Assembly: GCF_000372725.1 (NCBI RefSeq)
Contig: NW_005197198.1
Location: forward strand, 473,152-537,151
Source of the DNA: Emiliania huxleyi CCMP1516
Lineage: Eukaryota; Haptophyta; Isochrysidales; Noelaerhabdaceae
Reading direction: 5' to 3'
Length of the DNA stretch: 64,000 bases
Part shown: piece after piece, positions 53,190 through 63,499 of the stretch
How the letters are laid out: the number at the start of each line of letters is the position of its first letter
Numbering within the stretch: the stretch's first letter is position 1
Program-made: the position numbers and the translations under genes
The notes under the pieces: generated by a model
Seen by the model: only the letters and a program-made list of their open reading frames with translations
Told to the model about the DNA's origin: nothing
Database searches by the model: none

Positions 53190-53675
53190 TTCGGCGCCTT
53201 CTCGCACCACGTGCCAGATGACGGCCACATCATCATCCTCTTTGGCCCGCACATCGCCATCTCGGACGAGGGCGAGCTGGGCAAGTACCTGCGCGAGGGG
53301 CAGGTGCACGAGTCGACCGCGTGCGGGGCGGTGCTTGGCGCCTACGCCGCCTGCAGATGCGGCAAGGCCGGCGAATTTGACGAGATGGACATGCAGCAGT
53401 CGTGGCTCAAGCAGCGCATCAACCGCCGCTTCGGCGAGATCGAATCCTCGGACGACCAAATGAAGGCGCTGATCCACGTCGCTTACGAGGCGGTCAAGGA
53501 GATGCTCCTCGGCATCGTCGACACTGAATTCAGCAGCGGCAAGCTGATCCTGATCGGAGGCATCCAGATCAACATGCCGAAGCCGTGGGAAGACCACTTC
53601 CAGCCGCTCTACTATCAGGTGCACCAGAAGGGCGCCGAGCCCGTCGACATCCTCGACGACATGTGCTCCTTTTGA
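53190..53675 (+). CDS. LCIB/LCIC-like theta carbonic anhydrase, C-terminal part only
   Basis: The frame ending at 53675 gives about 160 aa of the LCIB-type (beta-CA-fold, theta-class) domain: FSHHVPDDGHIIILFGPHIA, ISDEGELGKYLREGQ, STACGAVLGAYAAC, GEFDEMDMQQSWLKQRINRR and LILIGGIQINMPKPWEDHF. LCIB proteins act in plastid CO2 concentration. The N-terminal half of the family (the CRDE and GLGG segments that bear other zinc/active-site residues) is not found upstream. Instead the frame runs into ACCATCTCCAAAGCCG-type Pro/Ser-linker DNA resembling the gene at 54400-54690. So it is either the last exon of a split gene or a truncated copy fused to foreign linker sequence. Confidence 0.75.
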   Translation, partial: FGAFSHHVPDDGHIIILFGPHIAISDEGELGKYLREGQVHESTACGAVLGAYAACRCGKAGEFDEMDMQQSWLKQRINRRFGEIESSDDQMKALIHVAYEAVKEMLLGIVDTEFSSGKLILIGGIQINMPKPWEDHFQPLYYQVHQKGAEPVDILDDMCSF

Positions 53676-54002
53676 CACTTGGGTCGATGTGGGATGGGAC
53701 AAGGCGCTCCCTCTAAGCATGGGAGGTCGTAGGAATAGATTTGGACTTTGGTCTTTGCGTACGACTCAGTGTCGGACTGTCGGTGGCATGTCACATCCTA
53801 AGCTAAGGTCACATCCGTTGAAACACATCATTTTCATTTTGACACGCTGTCGCGCTTTCACGGCACGTTGCATATCCTTGGACGGCCTTCTGGAACGCAC
53901 ATCCTTGCACGGTACAATAGAGTAAGCTAAAAAGTACAATAGCGTTCTCCGCTGCCCAAGTTTTGGCGTTGCGCGCGTCGGCCCAGTCCTGTCTGTGTGC
54001 GC

Positions 54003-55358
54003 ATGCTCCGAGCAGCGCTGCTCGCGGCAGCGGCGGCCGCCGCCCATGCCTTCACGGCTCGGACGCCGTCCGACCCAGAGATTGATGCAGCCATCTGCCG
54101 CGTCATGCGCCGCTGCCCACCATCACCGCCGCCGTCGCCGCTGCTGTCGCCGCCGCCATCGCAGCTGCGGCAACTTTGCGACTTTGCGCGGCTCAGCTCC
54201 ATAATCGAAGACAGCCTCACACCCGCTTGTGCGACTATACTTGAGACCGCCCTATTCTCGGGAGACTCTCTCGACGCCGCAGTGCAGTGCCCCTGCTTCT
54301 TGGAGCTGCCCTCCTCAACCATGCACTCCCTCACGTGCACCGCGCTGCCAAGCGATGCCACCTCCGTCTTTGAGACGTTTCGGCAGTGCCAGTCCTTGGC
54401 CTCCCCACCGGTGCCCCCTCCGTTGGCGCCCCCGCCCCCGCCCCCGCCGTCGCCGTCGCCGTCGTCGCCCCCGCCGTTGCCGTCGCCGTCGGCGCCGTCG
54501 CCCCCGCCGTCGCCGTCGCCGTCGGCGCCGTCGCCCCCGCCGTCGCTGTCGCCGTCGGCGCCGTCGCCCCCGCCCCCGCCGTCGCCGTCGGCGCTGTCGC
54601 TGTCGCCTTCGCCGTCGCCCCCACCGTCGCCGTCGCCATCGCCCCCACCGTCGCCGTCGCCATCGCCATCGCCGTCAATCACACCTTCGCCGTCGCCGTC
54701 TCCGGCGCCGGCGGGCTGCACTTTCATCACGTGCAATCCGTCGGTCACAGCTCCGGTGGCCGACAGATGCATTGGTTCGAAGGCGCTGTCGTGCTCGTTC
54801 CAGGTTGTGGCGGAGGGGTTCTTGAGTGGAATCGGGAGCTCATCAGCGGACGCCCAAGCGAATTGTGAGTACGCGATGGCGATCGCGTTGGGTGAAGGGG
54901 TAAATCCCCTTTGCAAGGTGGGAAACGAAGGGAAGGACTTCAACGCGACGTGTCTGTCCTCTGCACTTGCCTTCCAGATGGACTTGATGCCCAACCCAAA
55001 CGACCCGGCCCAGTCCACTCTTGGCCCCTGGCAGGTCACAACGGACATGAAGAGTGGCGCGACCGTTGAGCAGCGTGTTGCCGACGTACAGGCCTACATT
55101 GGCCAGTATTGCACCAGCAGATGTCCAAATCCAAGCGTCCGCGACTCGGAGTGCAAGCCGAACGTTTACGAAGGTAAGACCTATCCCATATCTGCAGTCT
55201 TTCCTACCATAACCGGGAACGTGAACGGTCCTTTCTGTGGCTGCACGTCGTCGGGGTCGGCAACATTGGGCTGGAGCGGAAGGTGCTCCAACCAAAACAC
55301 TGATGACTATTACAACAAAGTAGCGACCGCGTCCGATTTGTGCCGGGCGATGCTGTGA
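54003..55358 (+). CDS. Pherophorin/extensin-like secreted glycoprotein
   Basis: Intronless, 451 aa from the ATG at 54003 (signal peptide MLRAALLAAAAAAAHAFTAR). A Cys-containing N-terminal module (residues 25-130) leads into a (Pro/Ser)n rod of about 110 residues ([20 protein letters not shown]), then a C-terminal Cys-rich globular domain (CTFITCNPSVTAPVADRCIG; CNPNxx-type and YCTSRCPNPSVRDSEC). The layout, two globular heads with a hydroxyproline-type rod, is the pherophorin/volvocine wall-protein plan, though sequence relation to those is not proven. Likely O-glycosylated cell-surface or scale-associated protein. Confidence 0.75.
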   Translation: MLRAALLAAAAAAAHAFTARTPSDPEIDAAICRVMRRCPPSPPPSPLLSPPPSQLRQLCDFARLSSIIEDSLTPACATILETALFSGDSLDAAVQCPCFLELPSSTMHSLTCTALPSDATSVFETFRQCQSLASPPVPPPLAPPPPPPPSPSPSSPPPLPSPSAPSPPPSPSPSAPSPPPSLSPSAPSPPPPPSPSALSLSPSPSPPPSPSPSPPPSPSPSPSPSITPSPSPSPAPAGCTFITCNPSVTAPVADRCIGSKALSCSFQVVAEGFLSGIGSSSADAQANCEYAMAIALGEGVNPLCKVGNEGKDFNATCLSSALAFQMDLMPNPNDPAQSTLGPWQVTTDMKSGATVEQRVADVQAYIGQYCTSRCPNPSVRDSECKPNVYEGKTYPISAVFPTITGNVNGPFCGCTSSGSATLGWSGRCSNQNTDDYYNKVATASDLCRAML

Positions 55359-55889
55359 CATCTTCGCCTCCTTCCCCCCTTCCTCCTCCTCAAGACCGCA
55401 GGCTGCGCGTAAAAAAACATCGGATGCTGCCAAGCTGTACCAAGGTGATGCCAGATCTGTTTAATAGTGCTCTGATGTCTACTAAGTATCCACTCCTCTC
55501 GCGTGCTTGCAGACTTCTAAGTCGATTGTCTTGTTCATTTCGCTGTGTTGTGTACTGATCTGCGATGCTCTTCTCGTGCGGCATTCTCGCGCTGAGGTTT
55601 TCACAGGGAGGGCCCGAGGGTCCCCACCTGCACGAGCGAGCAGGAAGGACATCTTGGAAGGACAATCAGGGGAACGGGAGCGGGCAGCGCATCGCGACAC
55701 GGAGGGGGGCTGGGCCATAGATGGGCCCAGGTAGCAGCATCCACCCACACGACCGCGGCCCTTGGAGCACTTGGAGTGCAGTTGGCAACCGCACGCCTGC
55801 GCCTGGTTTTCTTTTTTTTTGCGGCATTTTGAAGCTCCCGCTCAGGGTCGCTGACGCTGTCGCTCTCGGTGAGAGCCGTTCGATCGCCC
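55359..55889. other. Intergenic with short repeat copies
   Basis: Contains a CCTGCACGAGC repeat fragment near 55626 and the CACTTGGAGTGCAGT copy at 55767. Promoter of the helicase gene presumably here. Confidence 0.45.
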
Positions 55890-58800
55890 ATGACCGACCA
55901 TGCCTGCTTACTCTCCGCGCTGCAGGGCCTCTCCGAGCAGGATCGCGCTCGGCTGCTCGCCCAGCTCGCGCCTGTGCCGCCTGCGCCGCAGCAGTCGCTC
56001 TCGCAAGGCTCCCAACAGGACATCTCAGCCTCTCAAGCCTCGCAGTACGACGCCTACTGCCTCGACGACGACGCCTTCGCGCAAATGGAGATTCCGGGAG
56101 AAGTGCCGATGAGTGCCCCGCCCGCAGCAGTGCCGGTGCCAGCGCCGCCCGCCCCCGTCGCGGCGGACGCTGCGTCGGGCGGCGGGCTCGTGCGAGACGA
56201 GGAGTGGCAGGCCATCATCAACACCGAGCTGCGCAAGGGCGAGCTGCTCGGCATCGTCGCCGCCGCCGGCTCGGGCAAGTCGACGGTGCTGCAGGACTAC
56301 GCGGCGCACCGGCGGAACCTCAGATTCCTCTACCTCACGTTCAACAAGGACGTGCAGCGGGAGAAGCAGGACGAGTTCCGTCGCGCGCGGCTGATCCACG
56401 TCGACGTCGTCACGACGCACTCGCTCGCCTACACGCCGACAAAGGCGCTGCACAAGGGCAACGTGAGCGGCAAGCTTTTCGTGCCGTGGGGGCTCCTACA
56501 CGACGGCCGCCGCGACCCGCAGGACAAGATGGCGGCGGTCAAGGCGGTCGACGCGGTGCTCAAGCTGTTCATCGCCTCGGACGACGCCGAGATCTCGGAC
56601 TCGCACCGCGCGGGTCGGCCGCCGCGGCCGGGCGAGTGGGACGAGGTCGCGGCGGCGCGGCTGGTCTGGTCCGCCATGTGCGACCCAAAGTGCGCCGAGG
56701 TGAAGCTGACGCACGACGGGTACGTCAAGGCCTTCCAGCTCGACAGCCGCGCGCAGGAGGCGGCGCTTCAGCGGTACGATGTCGTCATGCTAGACGAGGC
56801 GCACGACTGCACCGCCGCGCAGATCTCCATCGTCGAGCGCGCGAGCTGCGCCAAGCTCGTCGTGTACGACCCCCACCAGTGCATCTACCAGTTCCGCGGG
56901 GCGCGGGACGCGAGCACGCTCGAGCTGCTTCCCGCGGTCGCGCACCGGCCGCTCACGCAGACGTGGCGGTACGGGGCGCCACTCTCCGACGCGGCCTCGG
57001 CGCTTGTGCAGCACTACAAGGGCGGCAGGTACTCCGACTTTTCCATTCGCGGCAACCCGCACACCACGACGACGCTCCGCGTCGAGCCGGGCCGCGCGGC
57101 TGGCGCGTACAGCGGCGGGCAGCTCGTTGTGCTCGCGCGGCTCAACAAGACGCTCTTCGGCGAGGCGCTGGCGGTGCTGCAGCACGGCGGCGCGGCCGCC
57201 CACCGCTTCCAGTTCCTGACTGACGACGGCGGCGCCCCGCGGCTTCAGGAGTGCGAGCAGGCGTGCTCGGCTGGTTCGGGAAACACATGGATGTCTGCCC
57301 CCACCGCCCGCCGCTAGCACCGCGCCGCCGCTAGCACCGCGCTCCCTCGCCAGGTGGTTGCTCTCAAGCTCGGCAACTGGCACCAGATCCCCGACAAGGC
57401 CTACTTTGTCAAGAGGGTGCGCCGCTTGTAGTTGCCGCCACGCGCCCCCACTCTCGCACCTGCGAGGATGGCGCAGCTGGCCTCGCTGACCTGACGAGTC
57501 CGTTGCGCGCTGCGGCAGTTTGCGAAGCACGGCCACGGCGGAGGGTACGAGGCGTTCAAGCAAGCCGTCGAGAAGGCTGGCGACGACCGCGTCGAGTACG
57601 CGGACGCCATCGGCCTCGTGGAGCGCTACGGTGCCGCGCTCGAGGAGCACATTGGCGCGCTCAAGCAGGCGGCGGCGCCTTTGGCCCGCGCGGCGCCTCT
57701 CGCTCGCACCCAAAAGCGCCCCGCCCGCGCCCGCGCCATCGCCAACGCCCGTGGGGGCCGTGCTCTGCGCGCAGGCGACGGTCTTCCAGCGTGACCGCGC
57801 GACCCTCATCTTCTCGACGACGCATCGGGCCAAGGGGCTCGGCTGGCAGAAGGTCTACCTGTGCGACGACTACATTGCGCGCGGGCTGAGCGTGGCCGAG
57901 GCCGCCGAGGCGGCGAAGAAGGCGCTCTTGCAGCAAGGAGGCCGGCATAGGAGCACTCTCGAGCTGGTTGGCGAGCCCGAGAGCCTGCTGGCGGCGCTCC
58001 GCCTCTCCCTCACGGCGCGCAGTGCGCGGTCTAGCCTGTCTCCTCTATCTCCCGCATCTCCCCCGTATCTCACGTATCTCATGGTATCAGTGCGCGATCG
58101 TAGAGACGGGAGGGCCCCCCAGAAAGGGGTGAGCGGGGGTCCCCCCCCCCCCCCCCCCACACACCTGCCCCCCCTGCTCCCCTGCTCCCTTGCCCCGCTG
58201 CCCCCTTGCGCCGCCATGCCACCTGCGTCGCCCGCGCAGGAGGAGGTCAACTGCCTGTACGTGGCGGCGACGCGCGCCAAGGAAGAGCTGCTCGTCGCCC
58301 CGAAGACAGCCTCGTGGCTCGGCCTCGCCGGCGTGCCCGAGTGCGAGGCGGAGTACAAGGCGCCGCCTCAGGCACGCGTCGCTCCGCCTCCGGCGGCCGT
58401 CGACTTCTGCGTTGGGGCGTCCTTGTCCTCCAGCCCGCTGCTCTCCTACTGCAGCACCGCCCCCGTGCGGCTGCCCGCCTCCTTCTCGTGCCCCTCGAGG
58501 GGTGCAGCGACCCTCCCCGTCAACGCTTACGTGCGCGGACACCAGTCGGGCCTGACCCTCGCCCAGCTCTGCGCGGCGGCGAGCCCGACCACCGTGTGCA
58601 AGCACCTGCGCGCCGGGCTGCTCCGCGGCGAAACCATCGCGCTCGAGCGGCTCTCGCGCGAGGCGCAGCGCCCGCTCGAGGGGCGGCGCTTCGCCTTCCC
58701 CGACGCGAACCAGTGGCGCCTCTTGGCCTCCGCCGAGCGGGCGACGGGCGTGGATGCGAGCGTCGAAGGCACAAGGCTCAAGCCGCTCGTGGAGCAGATC

Positions 58801-59607
58801 CTGGGCGGCGACGCGCAGAGGTGCGACTCGGCGGCGCTCGGCGGCTGGTACGAGGCCGCTCGATGGTACGCGACGCTGCGCTGCTGCGGCTTCTCGGGAG
58901 AGGGCGAGCCGCGGGCGCCGGCCCCGCCCGCGCCGGCGTCGTCGAGAAGAAAGCCCGCCAAGCCCGCCAAGCCCGCCGCCGCCTCGAGCGCGACGCCCAA
59001 GGCGACGCCCAAGGCCGGCGCGCGCAAGGGGGCCGCGCCGCCTTCTGGCCGCGGGTCGCGGCCGGAGGCGCGAGGCGCGAGGCGCGCTGCTGCCGTGCGC
59101 GGCGTGCCGCTACCGCAGCTGGCGGGCCGGCGCGTCGTCGTCGTGTACGAGGAGTGCGGCGGGCGAGTTGAGTACCCTGGCACGCTGCGGCGGTACGACG
59201 CGGCGCAGGGGCTGCTCGTGCACTTTGACGGATACGCCGCCGGCGAGCCGGATGGCGAGTGTTGGGTCGACGAGGCGGGTGAGGACGAGTGGCGCTGGGA
59301 GGGCGCGGCCGCGGCCGCCGCGCCGGAGGACGGTGCGGAGGAGGAAGTGACGCTCCTCGGCTCCCGCTCGCTCGAGGAGCGCAACGCGATCGGCTTTGCC
59401 AACGCCATCTCCGTCGAGGAGGGCGGGCAGCTGGACGGGCAGGCTGCTCAGGAGGCCAAGGAGAAGGAGGAGAAGGAGGAGGCGCCTCGCTCGTCGAGGC
59501 GGGCGCGCAGGAAGTCCAGCAAGGCGTTGGAGTCGGTGGCGGCGGCAGAGGTGGCGAAGGAGAACCGCAGCCCGTCCATCGGCGGCGGCAAGCGGCGCTG
59601 CCGGTGA
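55890..59607 (+). CDS. FBH1-like UvrD-family (SF1A) DNA helicase with C-terminal Tudor-like domain
   Basis: From the ATG at 55890: a Gln/Ser/Ala-rich N-terminus, motif I AAAGSGKSTVLQDYA, FLYLTFNKDVQREKQ, TTHSLAYTPTKAL, motif II VVMLDEAHDCTAAQ, motif III VYDPHQCIYQFRGARD, LTQTWRYG (motif IV area), motif V FSTTHRAKGLGWQKVYLCDD and motif VI NCLYVAATRAKEEL. This set matches eukaryotic FBH1, a 3'-5' helicase that restrains homologous recombination; no F-box is evident. The far C-terminus has a Tudor-like stretch (VVVVYEECGGRVEYPGTLRR, LLVHFDGYAAGEPDGECWVD) and a Lys/Ser-rich tail. At least four introns; the one at 57669-57774 is GC-AG. Confidence 0.85.
58020..58240 (+). repeat. Pyrimidine-rich intron (CTCCCGTATCT and poly-C)
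   Basis: Repeats of TCTCCCGCATCTCCCCCGTA-like text and an 18-bp poly-C, between the exon ending near LLAALRLSL and the exon starting QEEVNCLYVAATRAKEEL. Confidence 0.75.
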
Positions 59608-59889
59608 AAGACGAGAAGGTCTCTGCTGTCGCGACGAGCTGCCGCGGCGGCGGTGCGCGACCCCGGACCCCGCGCCTCGACGACGCGACCGCGACCCGCA
59701 CGTACGGCCCGTCGCCGGACGCCGCCCGTCCTGCCGCCCGTCCCGACACCAAGTGCTCCAAAAGTGCTCCCCAAGGCCAAGCGTGTGTTGTGTGTAGCTG
59801 CAGAGCTCGCCCCTACGGCTGGTCTAACTCTCTATATAGAGTCTCTAAGCACGACCTCAGCGCCACCAGGGGCACCTTGGTAGAGCTGT

Positions 59890-60260
59890 CAAACGTTAAG
59901 AGCTGAACAGTGTTGCTAGTGTTAACAGTAACAACAGAACAACAGTGGGGCTCCCCAACAACAGTAGCTAACGTTAGGCCAGCTGAACAACAATAAGGAA
60001 GGCCTGGCAGTGACCCACGACGATCTCCAGCATCCAGTGCGGGTAATACCCGAAATACCCGGAAAACCCCACAGGCTGTCAGCCACGCACAGGTATTTTC
60101 GGGTTTTACCCGGGTTTTTTGGCATTTTTTGCTTGCTGGCCACTGAACAACAGTAATAACAGTAACAAACAGTAACAGCTTGGGCTGGGGAGAACACTTG
60201 AACAACGTTGAGGATTTTCAGCCAACAATAGTGCAACTGTTAGGCCCAAAGTTAACGTTT
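59890..60260. repeat. AACAGTAACAAC-rich spacer
   Basis: Recurrent AACAGTAACA, AACAACAGT and GTTAACAGT words flank a 60030-60120 stretch with CGGGTTTTACCCGGG. AT-rich relative to surroundings, no gene. Confidence 0.65.
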
Positions 60261-60455
60261 GACAGCTCTACACCTTGGACCATAGTTGTGCAATGTGGTT
60301 AATGCCATGTGTTTGGACCCCTTGAACATATGGCACTAAAGCGTCGAATCTCAAAACGCTAAAATCGTGAAGCGTGGGGAAATGACATATTGAGATATAG
60401 ATCGTGTATATGAGACAGCTTACAGCTGTGCGTCTCTATAGTGAACTGAACGCGC

Positions 60456-61267
60456 TCACCGCCTCTTCCCGCCCTTCCCTCCCCTCTTTCCTGCCGGCCG
60501 CTTCTTGACACCGGCCATCGTCGCCTGCTGCACCTTTCGGAACTGCGACTTTGCTCGCTTGCGCAGCTTGCCGTCGTTGAGCACCTGAACAGACGGCAGC
60601 GGGCCAGCGGCGCCGGATCAGCAGGCGGGCGGGCGGGGGGCGGGGCATGGGGGTGTCGCCTGGTCGAAGAGGCCGCCCTTGGCCGTCCGCGTCCTGCCCT
60701 CTCCCGTGCCCTCGACCACCGTCCCCATCTGAAAGTACTTTGGAAGCTCCTGCGGGCGGCGGCGGGAAGCGGAAGGGGCGGGCGTGAGCGGGCCTGCGGC
60801 TGCGCCCTGTTACGTGGCCATCGCCCCGATCCGGGCTCAGTCTGCGGCGCCGGGCGCGCGACGGGCGGGCGGGTGCGGGCGCGGGCGGCGGGCGCGGGCG
60901 GGCGGGCCGGCGCCTTCTTCATGTCGCTCGTCCGGTAGAAGCGCTTCGGGTCGAGCGCGCCTCGCATCCGCACCATCAGCAGCTCGCGCTTGAGTTCGGC
61001 CGTCATCTCGGGCGCGCGCATATTGCCCCAGCCCGCACCCGCCGTGTCGGGCTTCTCCCGCCGCCTCGCCCGAATCCCCTTGCTGCCCCCGCCCGCGTCT
61101 GCACCGCCGACAAAGCCGCTGCCGAGCGCCGGCTGCGCCGGCTGCGACGAGGAGGCACCGCTAGCCGCGCCGCGCGTGACGCCCTGGCCGTCGGCGCGGA
61201 GGTAGAGCTGGGGCTGGCTGCTGCACAGCTTGGGGAGAGGCGGCAGCTTCTTCGCCTTGGCGGACAT
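60456..61267 (-). CDS. FCF2: Fcf2/DNTTIP2-type pre-rRNA processing factor
   Basis: Three exons: 61267-60914, 60749-60660 and 60584-60456, about 190 aa. Signature of the Fcf2 domain: AGWGNMRAPEMTAELKRELL, RGALDPKRFYRTSDMKK, then ELPKYFQMGTVVEG and KLRKRAKSQFRKVQQATM. Fcf2 works in the small-subunit processome for early 18S rRNA cleavage, in the nucleolus. The C-terminus is Lys/Gly/Arg-rich (KKRPAGKRGGKGGKRR). Intron 1 (60750-60913) and intron 2 (60585-60659) both start GC after the exon. The middle exon is Thr/Gly-rich and shorter than in yeast or human. Confidence 0.88.
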
Positions 61268-61676
61268 AGCGCTCTACAGCGGCCCGTGGCGAACCAGAAA
61301 GAGAATCTTGGAAAGCTCCCTCGCACAACACTGGGCAGAAAGAGAAAGCACCTCCCCATGAGCGATCCCACGTCAGCGATTGTGGGGACTACATGATTAC
61401 ACGAAGGGTGGGGGGGCCCGTCCGCAGAGCTAGGCGGCGCGGGCACCCCCCACTGGGGCCGAGCGTAAGAAGCCGTTTGCCTCTTGCTTGTTCTTGACCC
61501 AATTGGGAGAGAGTTTTGTTTTGTTCCCAATTGGCAGTTTGGCACGCGCTGGGGAGTTGAGCCAGTCTTTACGCCCATTGCGCGCCTGCTTGTTGATGTT
61601 CTCGGCGTCGCCCGCCACCGCCGCCATGGAGATCTGCTGCGTGTGGTGGACGACGAAGGGGGAGGCGCTCGCCGAC
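61268..61676. other. Intergenic, no supported gene
   Basis: Short noncoding stretch; a TGTAGAG element begins at the right. Confidence 0.4.
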
Positions 61677-62250
61677 CTGAGGGAGGGTGTAGAGGATGTA
61701 GAGTGTAGAGCGCTGTAGAGCTGTAGAGATGTAGAGCGCTCTGGAGCGCTGTAGAGCTGTAGAGCACATCCGCCGCGTGACGAACTGCGTGCGTTGGTAG
61801 AGCGATGTAGAGGCGCTCTACAACGTGAAATCTCTACAACAAACTCTACATGATAAGCGGCGAACGAGGCACGGTCGCTCTCCGACATGAGGCGCGCTGC
61901 ACTTGCCAGTGCTGCCCTGGCCTTCTGTCTGCCCGCCCAATGGGTGGCAGGTGCCTCTGCTGCTGTGGCATGCCTCACGGCTGCGACTGGCCGGCGCCTC
62001 GGCGCGTCAGCTCGGCTCGGCGTAGCGATAGCCGATAGTGGCCAGCGCAACTCGCTTGGACTCAACGCTCAGGCCAGGAGCTCCCGCACGCGCTGGCGCG
62101 AGTCATGGCGCATGCAATGCGCCTGAATGCTCGCCTCGCCTCGCGCAAATGCGACCGCAGCCGACAGTCCACCGCCTGCTAAAGAAGCACAGCGACGAAT
62201 GCGGCACCGGCGACGTATGGCAGGCTGGTCATGACGCAGTTATAGGGTGC
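61677..62250. mobile_element. TGTAGAG element, inverted and truncated
   Basis: Starts with the GAGGGAGGGTGTAGAGG end, has the TGTAGAGC array to about 61850, then an interior that is the reverse complement of 11810-12190. It breaks off near GTCATGACGCAGTTATAGGG, before the other end. Confidence 0.8.
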
Positions 62251-63084
62251 CTCATGTCGAGACAGAAAGGCAGCACCTGTCTCTTCGTAAAAAAGACCAC
62301 GGGCGACTACGTGTCGAAGGTTCGACGACGACTACTCGCCGCCTGGGTCGTTTGGGGCGCGTGGCTCCGTCGAGGACCGGGCGCGCCCCCTACCCGGCGC
62401 GGCGTAGGTCCCACTCTGGCGAAAAGAGGGGAGGCACGGTCGACAGCCCAATCCATCCACTACACTCATCTTCTGGTGCTTGGCCCCGTGCAACAGCGGT
62501 CCGGCAGGCTGCCCCCAAGGCCCCCCGGGCCGCTGCGGGTTTGGGAGTTATGCTTAGGCACAGCTTCGGCGATGGCAGCCCCTCTCTGGGGTGTTGCATA
62601 GGCGGGGAGTCTCCCCCGCTGGTCTCCTCATTCCCTTTTTTCTTTTTCTTTTGAGAGCAGGACGCCGGGTTTGTCTTGTATGTGCATGTCGGGCCTGGGT
62701 GTGTACGAGGGGCAGAAGGGGCGGGGGCGTGCAGGGCAGAGGCCCAACGTCGGGCGGCTTGTCGGGGTCCGGAGAATTCGAGGGGGGAACGAGGAGGGGG
62801 GAATGGGCGGTCGGCGACGAGTAGAGCAGCAGGCGCGTACGGGGTAGCCGTCACTTTCCCGCCTCGAAAGGGCGGGGCTGTCCCGGAAAGTGAGAAACGC
62901 CGGGCAGCGTGACGCATTACTGAACCCTCCCATACGTGCTCGTACTCCTCCTTCGCTGTCCCATCTCCCATCTCTTTCCCGCCTGGGCGGGGCGGTGGGC
63001 GGGCGCGCGGTGCGGCATGGCGTGTGCGTGTGCGTGACTGTGCAACGAAGGACCGCTCGCAGAGGACCATTGGGTTTGTACTAT
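62251..63084. other. Intergenic, no supported gene
   Basis: No recognisable coding sequence. It contains a CACTTTCCCGCC...GGAAAGTGAG inverted pair around 62850-62895. Confidence 0.4.
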
Positions 63085-63405
63085 TAACAACGAAGTAGGT
63101 AGGTAGGTAGTAAGGTGAAGAACAGCCAGGCTCGGACTGGACACCAACGCGGTATGGGTGGACGCTGGACAGATGATGACGACACGCACGAGCGACACAC
63201 AGACACAAACAAGCTCACAAGACACACAGCCAGCTGGCTGCCACACACCCTGAGTCGGCGTACACATAACTCAGGGCCACATCCTCCCTGTCGCCCCCCC
63301 CAGCACTCCACGGTGCCAAGGGCACAAACAAGGGCACAACTCAAACAACAGACGACAGCAAGTGACATGTGAGGCTAGAGCAGCGTGCTCCACCTCTAGC
63401 AATCT
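63085..63405. repeat. Dispersed repeat, inverted copy of 18060-18380
   Basis: TAGGTAGGTAGGTAG, then AACAGCCAGGCTCGGACTGG through CACCCTGAGTCGGCGTACAC and GCAAGTGACATGTGAGGCTA. Confidence 0.88.
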
Positions 63406-63475
63406 CACCGGCCTGCGAGGCACGGACGAGACCGTATGTGGGGTCTAGTGAGGTGTCTATGGACGCTCTCCTCAT

Positions 63476-63499
63476 GGGCTAGCCGCCTGCGGCTAGCCC
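63476..63499. repeat. Perfect 11-bp hairpin
   Basis: GGGCTAGCCGC, 2-nt loop, exact complement. A second hairpin (CTCCCGTTCC, 4-nt loop) lies at 63925-63948, and a GCGCGCCCACC hairpin near 63617-63647. Confidence 0.75.

Noticed and set aside
51363-53720. One minus-strand frame of 785 codons
   Set aside because: Only the 51363-52391 part has protein-like features with a signal peptide. The rest is antisense to the LCIB-like domain and GC-rich low-complexity DNA.
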